Assembly (NCBI GenBank): GCA_043823825.1
Contig: JBDRTU010000004.1
Location: forward strand, 1-8,939
Length of the DNA stretch: 8,939 nt
Direction: 5' to 3'
Origin: JBDRTU01 sp043823825
GTDB lineage: Bacteria > Patescibacteriota > Patescibacteriia > Veblenbacterales > UBA10138
Part shown: positions 1-4,804 of the stretch, in pieces
How positions within the stretch are numbered: the first letter of the stretch is position 1
Layout of the letters: the number at the start of each line of letters is the position of its first letter
The notes under the pieces: generated by a model
Told to the model about the DNA's origin: nothing
Database searches by the model: none
What the model saw: only the letters and a program-made list of their open reading frames with translations
Translations under genes and position numbers: made by a program

Positions 1-1643
1 CCCTGCTCTTTTAGCATTTTCTCTGTTTGATAAACCACACTATCTGCCTGATTCTTCATATCTACTAATTCACGACGCTTTTTATCATCACTAGCATGAA
101 CTTCGGCTTCTTTTTTCATTTTTTCCACTTCATCTTTAGAAAGCCCGGATGACGCAGTAATGGTAATATGCTGTTCTTTATTTGTGGCTTTATCTTTAGC
201 TTTAACATTTAAAATACCATTGGCATCAATATCAAAAGTCACTTCAATTTGTGGCATACCTCGGGGCGCTGGTGGAATGCCATCTAAAATAAACCTGCCC
301 AAGGTTTTATTGTCGCGGGCAAATTCGCGCTCGCCTTGCAGCACATGAATTTCCACACTTGTTTGTCCATCAGCCGCTGTGGAAAAAACTTGAGTTTTAG
401 ATGTAGGGATTGTAGTGTTGCGGTCAATTAACTTTGTAGCTACATTACCTAGAGTTTCCAAACCTAATGATAATGGCGTAACATCAAGCAAAAGCACATC
501 GCGTACTTCGCCTTGCAACACACCTGCCTGCACAGCTGCGCCTACTGCTACCACTTCATCAGGATTAACAGTAACATTTGGTTTTTTACCAAAAAACTTT
601 TCTACAGTTTTAAGTACCAACGGCATTCTAGTCATACCGCCAACCATTACTATTTCATCTATATCTCTAGTAGACATTTTAGCATCATCCAAAGCTTTTT
701 TAACTGGTTCTAATGTTTTTTCAACTAAATCACCTACTATTTCTTCCAGCTTGGATCTGATCAACTTAATCATCATGTGCTTGGGACCAGATGAATCTGA
801 AGTAATAAATGGCTGATTAATTTCTGATTCAGGTGTAGTTGAGAGCTCTATCTTGGCTTTTTCTACTGCTTCTTTAATACGCTGAACTGCTAACGGATCT
901 TTGCTTAAATCAATTCCTTGGTCTTTTTTATACTCATCAATCACCCAATGAATCAAGCGCTGGTCAAAATCATCTCCGCCCAGGTGCGTATCACCATTGG
1001 TTGATTTTACCTCTACGGTGTCAGCTGAAACCTCTAGAATAGAAATATCAAAAGTACCTCCTCCTAAATCATACACTGCGATTTTTTGGTCTTTTTTCTT
1101 ATCAAAACCATAAGCCAGTGCTGCCGCGGTTGGCTCATTAATAATACGCTTAACTTTTAGCCCGGCAATTTCACCTGCGTCTTTAGTTGCTTGCCTTTGT
1201 GAATCATCAAAATAAGCCGGCACAGTAATTACTGCTTCGGTAATTTTTTCACCCAAACGCTCTTCTGCATCAGCTTTCATCTTTTGTAGCACCATAGCAG
1301 AAATTTCCTGCGGACTATAATCCTTACCAGCCATTTCAACTTTTACCCCATCGCCTGACTGCTTTATTTTAAACGGCAACACTTTTAAATCACGCTTCAC
1401 TTCCGGGTCGTCCCAACGACGGCCAATAAGGCGCTTGATAGAATACAGAGTATTGTGCGGATTAGTAACGGATTGGCGTTTAGCAAGTAACCCAACCAAA
1501 CGCTCACCTGATTTGGTCACTGCGACAATAGAAGGCGTAGTACGCGCACCTTCTTTATTTTCTAAAACTTTTGGCTCACCACCCTCAATCACTGCCATGC
1601 AGGAGTTAGTGGTGCCTAAATCTATTCCTAAAATTTTCGGCAT
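1..1643 (-). CDS. dnaK: DnaK (Hsp70) chaperone, C-terminus cut off by window edge
   Basis: ATP-dependent cytosolic chaperone that works with GrpE (and DnaJ, not visible here). 547 codons are visible of an expected 610-640. The N-terminus reads MPKILGIDLGTTNSCMAV (phosphate loop 1). Further Hsp70 marks are VPAYFDDSQRQATKDA near residues 141-156, the DLGGGTFDISIL phosphate-2 loop at 192-203, HLGGDDFDQRL at 220-230, IVMVGGMTRMPLV at 331-343 and the interdomain linker DVLLLDVTP at 382-390. The substrate-binding beta domain (about 391-500) is complete and the helical lid is truncated. The long form of domain I is present around residues 77-110, as in diderm-type DnaK and unlike Bacillus. It is the last visible gene of the heat-shock operon, 98 nt after hsp20. 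The ATG at 1641-1643 is chosen from family conservation, although the only good SD lies far upstream. Confidence 0.97.
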   Translation of the reverse strand, partial: MPKILGIDLGTTNSCMAVIEGGEPKVLENKEGARTTPSIVAVTKSGERLVGLLAKRQSVTNPHNTLYSIKRLIGRRWDDPEVKRDLKVLPFKIKQSGDGVKVEMAGKDYSPQEISAMVLQKMKADAEERLGEKITEAVITVPAYFDDSQRQATKDAGEIAGLKVKRIINEPTAAALAYGFDKKKDQKIAVYDLGGGTFDISILEVSADTVEVKSTNGDTHLGGDDFDQRLIHWVIDEYKKDQGIDLSKDPLAVQRIKEAVEKAKIELSTTPESEINQPFITSDSSGPKHMMIKLIRSKLEEIVGDLVEKTLEPVKKALDDAKMSTRDIDEIVMVGGMTRMPLVLKTVEKFFGKKPNVTVNPDEVVAVGAAVQAGVLQGEVRDVLLLDVTPLSLGLETLGNVATKLIDRNTTIPTSKTQVFSTAADGQTSVEIHVLQGEREFARDNKTLGRFILDGIPPAPRGMPQIEVTFDIDANGILNVKAKDKATNKEQHITITASSGLSKDEVEKMKKEAEVHASDDKKRRELVDMKNQADSVVYQTEKMLKEQ

Positions 1644-1680
1644 ATTTTTATGTAATTTAATAATTAAGATAATCGGGTAA

Positions 1681-1686
1681 ACCTCC
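1681..1686 (-). promoter_or_regulatory. Strong but distant Shine-Dalgarno of dnaK
   Basis: GGAGGT on the minus strand lies 37 nt before the dnaK ATG, much too far for normal use. No ATG, GTG or TTG occurs in between. An in-frame ATT at 1671-1673 sits 7 nt after the SD and would add ten residues (first codon plus ILIIKLHKN) to DnaK. Either folding of the AT-rich spacer brings the SD close, or AUU is used as in infC, or the site is a ribosome standby site. Confidence 0.55.
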
Positions 1687-1707
1687 AAAGATTTTTGAGA
1701 CTTACCT

Positions 1708-1735
1708 GATCGTCCGAGAAAAACTCGGACTGATC
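1708..1735 (-). other. Intercistronic hairpin between hsp20 and dnaK
   Basis: The arms GTCCGAG and CTCGGAC enclose a T5 loop (minus strand) and are extended by a GATC/GATC helix after one bulged A, giving 11 bp. It begins 6 nt after the hsp20 stop codon. No T-run follows on the minus strand, so it is not an ordinary intrinsic terminator for this operon. A role in mRNA stability, processing or partial attenuation is an inference. Confidence 0.65.
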
Positions 1736-1741
1736 GTGTTT

Positions 1742-2164
1742 TTAATCCTTAACCTCAACTTTAACAGTTTTTGGTTTTGCCCTTTCCTCTTTTGGTATAA
1801 CTATTTTCAATACGCCTTTTTCATAAGTGGCTTTGGCTTTATCGCCATTAACAGCAGCCGGCAAAGCTACTGAACGGTGAAAAGAACCAAATCTTACTTC
1901 TTTGCGGTAATAATTTTTTTCATCTACTTCACTTTTTTTCTCTGACTTGCCTTCTAAAGTCAACACATCATTCTCAATTGAGATATTGACATTATCAGGG
2001 TCAATACCAGCCAACGGTGCTTCTACAACTACATCGTCTTTAGTCTGATACACATCCAACGCCGGTACAAAATTTGACATTTGGGATAAACCAGGCCAAT
2101 CTTCAAACCATTTGTCAAATTCATCTGTAGCTGAAAACATTGGTGTCCAACGAACAATTGCCAT
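1742..2164 (-). CDS. Hsp20 / alpha-crystallin small heat-shock protein
   Basis: ATP-independent holdase of 140 aa that keeps unfolding proteins soluble for DnaK. After a short N-terminal arm rich in Trp and Phe (MAIVRWTPMFSATDEFDKWF), the alpha-crystallin domain runs from about residue 36 to 127. It shows the family pattern VVVEAPLAGIDPDNVNISIE, YYRKEVRFGSFHRSVALP and the closing GVLKIVIPK. The C-terminal tail lacks a clear I-x-I; VKVEV may take its place. The start is well set by AAGGAGA 8 nt before the ATG. It lies between the zinc-ribbon gene and dnaK in the same operon, so it should be induced with them when HrcA is inactivated. Its leader is highly structured, which suggests extra control at translation. 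Confidence 0.95.
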   Translation of the reverse strand: MAIVRWTPMFSATDEFDKWFEDWPGLSQMSNFVPALDVYQTKDDVVVEAPLAGIDPDNVNISIENDVLTLEGKSEKKSEVDEKNYYRKEVRFGSFHRSVALPAAVNGDKAKATYEKGVLKIVIPKEERAKPKTVKVEVKD

Positions 2165-2170
2165 AATATT

Positions 2171-2178
2171 GTCTCCTT
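2171..2178 (-). promoter_or_regulatory. Shine-Dalgarno site of hsp20
   Basis: AAGGAGAC on the minus strand, with the GGAG core 8 nt before the hsp20 ATG, is the best ribosome-binding site in the window. The sequence GAAGGAG is perfectly complementary over 7 bases to CUCCUUC about 80 nt upstream, at 2256-2262, so it could be masked. Confidence 0.8.
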
Positions 2179-2190
2179 CTTGATTAATTA

Positions 2191-2218
2191 TTAATAGGGT
2201 CCTAATTTAGGAAATCAA
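2191..2218 (-). promoter_or_regulatory. Possible internal promoter of hsp20 with palindromic spacer
   Basis: TTGATT (2213-2218) and TATTAA (2191-2196) are separated by 16 nt and each match 4 of 6 consensus bases. The 13-base perfect palindrome TCCTAAATTAGGA (2200-2212) fills the spacer next to the -35 box, as an operator might. The region is AT-rich, so a chance match is possible. Confidence 0.3.
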
Positions 2219-2223
2219 GACCT

Positions 2224-2248
2224 GCCTGCTTAAATCTCTTAAACAGGC
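2224..2248 (-). other. Hairpin in hsp20 leader
   Basis: In the minus-strand RNA, GCCUGUUUAA and UUAAGCAGGC pair over 10 bp around a 5-nt loop. The single irregular position is a G-U wobble in this RNA but an A-C mismatch in the plus-strand RNA, which favours a structure acting in the operon transcript. No T-run follows, so it is not a terminator. Confidence 0.6.
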
Positions 2249-2255
2249 ATGTCCC

Positions 2256-2282
2256 GAAGGAGGAAGTTATTCTTCCTCCTCC
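2256..2282 (-). other. Strong hairpin over the zinc-ribbon gene stop codon
   Basis: The last codons of the zinc-ribbon gene (AGGAGGAAG) pair with CTTCCTCCT just after its stop. With a flanking G-U and G-C pair this makes an 11-bp stem, and the loop AATAA contains the TAA stop. A terminating ribosome would open it and free CUCCUUC, which can pair with the hsp20 Shine-Dalgarno. Confidence 0.65.
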
Positions 2283-2389
2283 CGGTTTTCATCTTTGGCT
2301 TCATCAATGGGCACTAAAGGAACATTGCATTGTGGGCAACGTCCACGGTACTCATCGGTATAGCCACATTCGGAACATATATATTCCAT
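2267..2389 (-). CDS. Rubredoxin-like zinc-ribbon microprotein (40 aa)
   Basis: Very small protein beginning MEYICSECGYTDEYRGRCPQ. Four cysteines form two knuckles, C5-x2-C8 and C18-x2-C21, a typical zinc-ribbon or rubredoxin-like metal site. It ends in a highly acidic tail (REEEE). It has no signal peptide, so it should be cytosolic. It lies 42 nt after grpE and 102 nt before hsp20, in the same direction, so it belongs to the heat-shock operon. The start is the only ATG that keeps the first knuckle; the SD is weak (AAAAGG very close to the ATG). The four-cysteine pattern makes a chance reading frame unlikely. Function is unknown. Zinc or redox sensing, or acting as a chaperone accessory, are inferences from position only. 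Confidence 0.85.
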   Translation of the reverse strand: MEYICSECGYTDEYRGRCPQCNVPLVPIDEAKDENREEEE

Positions 2390-2431
2390 AGCCTTTTAGT
2401 TTAGACAATGAAATAATTAATTATTAAAGTA

Positions 2432-2941
2432 TTATCCGCTAACGATTTTAACTCTGGCCGCCTGCAACACTTTATTATGAAGCATAAACCCAGTTCTTAA
2501 TTCCTCCACAATTGTACCAGGTGTCTCGCCAGCTCGTTCTACTTCTTCGGCTGATTCGTGAAGCTCGGGGTTAAATTTTTCCCCTATAACTTCCATTTCC
2601 TTAACGCCGTGATAAGCCAGCACCTGTTCCAGTTTAGACTGTATTTGCCTAATACCTTCCACCCAATCAGACCCTTTTGATTCTGCTGGCAAATGCTTGA
2701 AGGCGTGTTTGAAATAATCAACTAAAGGTAGTAGCTCTCGCATCAATTCTTGGTTTGCAGTGACAATATATTCTCCGATTTTTTGCTCGGTTTCTTTTTT
2801 GAAATTCTGATAATCAGCACGCGCTCGCTGCCAACCAGTCAAATACTCGGCGGCCAGCTTTTTGTAATCGTGATCGGTAGCTGGCACCGCTTTTGTTTCC
2901 TCTGATTCTGGATCATCTTTAATTAATATATTTTCTGACAT
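2432..2941 (-). CDS. grpE: GrpE, nucleotide exchange factor for DnaK
   Basis: Cytosolic dimeric protein of 169 aa that releases ADP from DnaK. After a charged, disordered N-terminus, the long helix contains the family block GWQRARADYQNFKKE (about residues 36-50) and the LLPLVDYFKHAFKHL segment (71-85). The C-terminal beta-wing region shows FNPELHESAEEV (123-134) and the closing signature GTIVEELRTGFMLHNKVLQAARVKI (142-166). Its start lies 23 nt inside hrcA, so the two are translationally coupled, and no strong SD is seen (only a GGGG run about 9 nt before ATG). Length is normal for the family. Transcription should come from the CIRCE-controlled promoter before hrcA. Confidence 0.96.
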   Translation of the reverse strand: MSENILIKDDPESEETKAVPATDHDYKKLAAEYLTGWQRARADYQNFKKETEQKIGEYIVTANQELMRELLPLVDYFKHAFKHLPAESKGSDWVEGIRQIQSKLEQVLAYHGVKEMEVIGEKFNPELHESAEEVERAGETPGTIVEELRTGFMLHNKVLQAARVKIVSG

Positions 2942-3608
2942 AATTTAAACGCCCCACATTACTTTCATAATCCATGCGCCAGGGACCTAAAAAACCAATA
3001 ATATTCTTCTGTCTAGGCCAATTGTAACTGGTAATAACAGTAGCACATTCATTACCAAAAGGATTATTATTTCCAATTCTTATTTCAACTTTATCAGCAA
3101 GGGTTTTATAAAATTTACTCATTGCTTCATCTAAGTGGTCAATTATCTTACTCATTGATTGCACCATATCAATATGGGAGAATTCTGGCTGACTAAATAA
3201 ATTTGATAACCCGGTGTAATAAACATTATTATGGTCAAATCCCACTACTACTGCCTGACCGGAAAATTCAGCCATTATTTTAGCCAAACTTTTCAAATAT
3301 GAATTAAAATCGCCAACCATATCTTTTTGTAATTTATTTAATGCTTTTTGTTCAGTTTGGCGCGGATCTTTTGGTTCTAAAAAATTACAAACATAATATT
3401 GATATGCTTTAGCAGTGGGAATGCGACCTGACGAAGTATGTGGTTGAATTAAATAGCCTTCTTCTTCTAAGCTCGCCATTTCATTACGAATGGTAGCCGA
3501 GGAAACTCCCAGCTTTTTCTCTAAATGTTTAGAGCCAACTGGTTCTGCCTGCTTAATATAACTTTTGACCAACTCTCCCAATAGCTCTTTCTGCCTTATT
3601 TCTAGCAT
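2919..3608 (-). CDS. hrcA: HrcA heat-shock repressor, shortened form
   Basis: DNA-binding repressor that holds CIRCE sites until heat inactivates it. The winged-helix N-terminus (1-70) is complete: EPVGSKHLEKKLGVSSATIR, then EMASLEEEGYLIQPHTSSGR and IPTAKAYQYYV. The C-terminal end also matches the family (GFLGPWRMDYESNVGRLNYV, about 205-224). The protein is 229 aa against about 340 in typical HrcA, so roughly 110 residues of the central GAF-like and inserted dimerisation domain are missing, with no frameshift evident. It is first in its operon, and the CIRCE element lies 10 nt before its ATG, so it should repress itself. No clear SD precedes it; the leader is only about 40 nt. It overlaps grpE by 23 nt. 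Confidence 0.93.
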   Translation of the reverse strand: MLEIRQKELLGELVKSYIKQAEPVGSKHLEKKLGVSSATIRNEMASLEEEGYLIQPHTSSGRIPTAKAYQYYVCNFLEPKDPRQTEQKALNKLQKDMVGDFNSYLKSLAKIMAEFSGQAVVVGFDHNNVYYTGLSNLFSQPEFSHIDMVQSMSKIIDHLDEAMSKFYKTLADKVEIRIGNNNPFGNECATVITSYNWPRQKNIIGFLGPWRMDYESNVGRLNYVRKYIN

Positions 3609-3618
3609 AATTTCTTGA

Positions 3619-3645
3619 TTAGCACTCTAAGCACGAGAGTGCTAA
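3619..3645 (-). promoter_or_regulatory. CIRCE operator (HrcA binding site)
   Basis: Perfect 9-9-9 inverted repeat: TTAGCACTC, nine bases, GAGTGCTAA. It matches the classical CIRCE consensus on both arms. It lies just after the -10 box and 10 nt before the hrcA ATG, so it covers the predicted transcription start and the 5' leader. HrcA binding here would block the whole chaperone operon. No second CIRCE is seen before grpE, hsp20 or dnaK. Confidence 0.98.
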
Positions 3646-3649
3646 TTTC

Positions 3650-3678
3650 AGTTTAAAATAGCCCACAAACTGTGTCAA
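3650..3678 (-). promoter_or_regulatory. Promoter of the heat-shock operon
   Basis: On the minus strand TTGACA (3673-3678) is a perfect -35 box, then 17 nt, then TAAACT (3650-3655) as -10 with 4 of 6 matches. Transcription would start at or near the first CIRCE arm. This is the housekeeping type of promoter expected for HrcA-regulated genes. Confidence 0.85.
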
Positions 3679-3691
3679 GGGTTCCATTTTG

Positions 3692-3719
3692 TTGACTTTC
3701 CCACCTTTCATGGTAAGGT
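3692..3719 (+). promoter_or_regulatory. Possible promoter of the plus-strand gene
   Basis: TTGACT (5 of 6 at -35), 16 nt, then TAAGGT preceded by TGG, which resembles an extended -10. The -10 itself matches only 3 of 6. It is placed back to back with the hrcA promoter, without overlap, and would give a leader of about 50 nt. Confidence 0.4.
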
Positions 3720-3778
3720 AAAAACAATTAATAAACACAGTTCATTAAAAAATCAATATTACTTATAAGGATTGCCAC

Positions 3779-4651
3779 ATGAAAATCTTAGCTGTCGTTG
3801 TTGTTTGTCTACTGTTTTCTACTAGTTGTATATTTACTCAAACCACAGATCCGTCGGGTGTGGAATTCTTATCAGGAGGCCAAGCTTGGCTAAACTTTCG
3901 CCATCGTGCTTTTAAAGTATCTGGCACCTCACGATTTATCAATGAAAGCTTTGTTGGTGATTTTTCTTTTGAAGGCCAATACTCTTTAGTGAAAACCCCC
4001 CGCTGGTCATTAAATTTAGGATTTGGCATTCAAAACCTCTACGGCGGTTTTAGGGAACGTCGTGCTATTATCTATGCTGTATGTTACTCTATTGATTTGT
4101 ATTGGACTTATTCTCTCTGGACAAATAAACTGGATTTGATTTTATCAGCTTGGCATCAGAGCACACACTTGGCTGACCCGATTAAACCAAAAACCCAAGA
4201 CGAGGCCTGGGAGTTCTCTCGCCTTACTATAGATGTTGAGGATATCAACCTTCTTCGTTTTGGCTTTATCCTAAAAAATCATAATAACTTTTGGAGCGGT
4301 GGTCTTCAACCAATCAGGTTTAAATACTTCTTACTTGCAGAACCCAAAGAAATGTTTAAAAACGATTCTTACGAACGCTATCAACGCCGATTGTATTTTA
4401 ATGCTGGTTATACTGGCTGGAGAAACACCAATCACCGTTTGGCTATTTACCTAATTGGCGAAACTGAAATAGATACCCGCTACACCATCAAATTACAATA
4501 CTCTACAAAACTCAACGAAGATATGCGCCTTGACCGTTGGCAAATTTTCTTAGCCTACGAAGGAGGAATGGGTAAACAAACCGTAACCGTAACACCGCAT
4601 TCTGGTTTAACACGAGAATGGTGGTTTATTGGAGCAAAAATATTCTTTTAA
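3779..4651 (+). CDS. Secreted protein of unknown function, beta-barrel-like (290 aa)
   Basis: Not recognised with confidence. The N-terminus is a Sec-type signal (MK, then a hydrophobic run ILAVVVVCLLF, then STSC). The Cys at 17 gives only a poor lipobox because Ser, not Leu, is at -3. The mature part has no further membrane helix. It is rich in Trp, Tyr and Phe and has many alternating polar/hydrophobic stretches (for example YTIKLQYSTKL and WQIFLAYEGG). It ends WWFIGAKIFF, and a final Phe is the usual end of outer-membrane barrels. A short piece (WHQSTHLAD, about 124-132) faintly recalls bacterial outer-membrane families such as DUF1207; this is from memory and weak. The start is supported by AAGGA 7 nt upstream. 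It stands alone on the plus strand between two minus-strand operons and has its own promoter and terminator. Confidence 0.8.
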   Translation: MKILAVVVVCLLFSTSCIFTQTTDPSGVEFLSGGQAWLNFRHRAFKVSGTSRFINESFVGDFSFEGQYSLVKTPRWSLNLGFGIQNLYGGFRERRAIIYAVCYSIDLYWTYSLWTNKLDLILSAWHQSTHLADPIKPKTQDEAWEFSRLTIDVEDINLLRFGFILKNHNNFWSGGLQPIRFKYFLLAEPKEMFKNDSYERYQRRLYFNAGYTGWRNTNHRLAIYLIGETEIDTRYTIKLQYSTKLNEDMRLDRWQIFLAYEGGMGKQTVTVTPHSGLTREWWFIGAKIFF

Positions 4652-4666
4652 AAAAAGTAACAAAAT

Positions 4667-4698
4667 AAAGAGACCAAAAACTACTTGGCCTCTTTTTT
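4667..4698. terminator. Bidirectional intrinsic terminator
   Basis: AAAGAGACCAA and TTGGCCTCTTT form an 11-position stem around a 7-nt loop, with one A-C mismatch on the plus strand that becomes a G-U pair on the minus strand. On the plus strand it ends in a T-run just after the 290-aa gene. On the minus strand it ends TTTATTTTG. It therefore serves both convergent transcription units. Confidence 0.85.
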
Positions 4699-4705
4699 AT
4701 TATGA

Positions 4706-4759
4706 TTATTCGTAACGCAACGCCTCGATAGGATCTAAATCTGCAGCGCGACGTGCGGG
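4706..4759 (-). pseudogene. Leftover 3' end of an FtsX/MacB-type permease (copy B')
   Basis: Seventeen codons plus TAA encode PARRAADLDPIEALRYE, exactly the same last 17 residues as the intact permease that ends 99 bp away. The first 32 bases are identical to the intact gene (4728-4759 against 4827-4858). The last seven codons (I E A L R Y E) all differ, and every difference is synonymous. No start codon or upstream domain is present. It stops 7 nt before the terminator stem-loop region, which is where the operon would naturally have ended. It is best read as the original gene end, displaced by an insertion. Confidence 0.85.
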
Positions 4760-4804
4760 CCTGCCCGCCAAAGCTCCCTTAATATCATGCCTAATTACGT
4801 TAAC
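4755..4804. repeat. Palindrome-bearing insert, copy 1
   Basis: Fifty bases between the intact permease stop and its leftover tail. It holds the palindrome GCGGGC / GCCCGC (4755-4760 and 4763-4768) with a 2-nt loop; the left arm overlaps the leftover coding sequence. By hand alignment without gaps, about 30 of 42 bases of 4760-4804 match the insert at 6111-6156, including CCTGCCCG, AAGCT, CTTAATAT and AATTA. Confidence 0.65.

Noticed and set aside
415..816. Plus-strand open frame of 133 codons opposite dnaK
   Set aside because: It lies wholly antisense to the highly conserved DnaK sequence, has low-complexity Ser/Thr-rich composition and no SD.
2224..2248. Rho-independent terminator before hsp20
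   Set aside because: The stem is good but is followed by AGGTCTTGATT and not a T-run, and it lies inside an apparent operon.
3779..3829. Lipoprotein signal in the 290-aa protein
   Set aside because: Cys17 is preceded by Ser-Thr-Ser, without Leu/Val/Ile at -3, so it does not meet the usual lipobox; a plain Sec signal is more likely.
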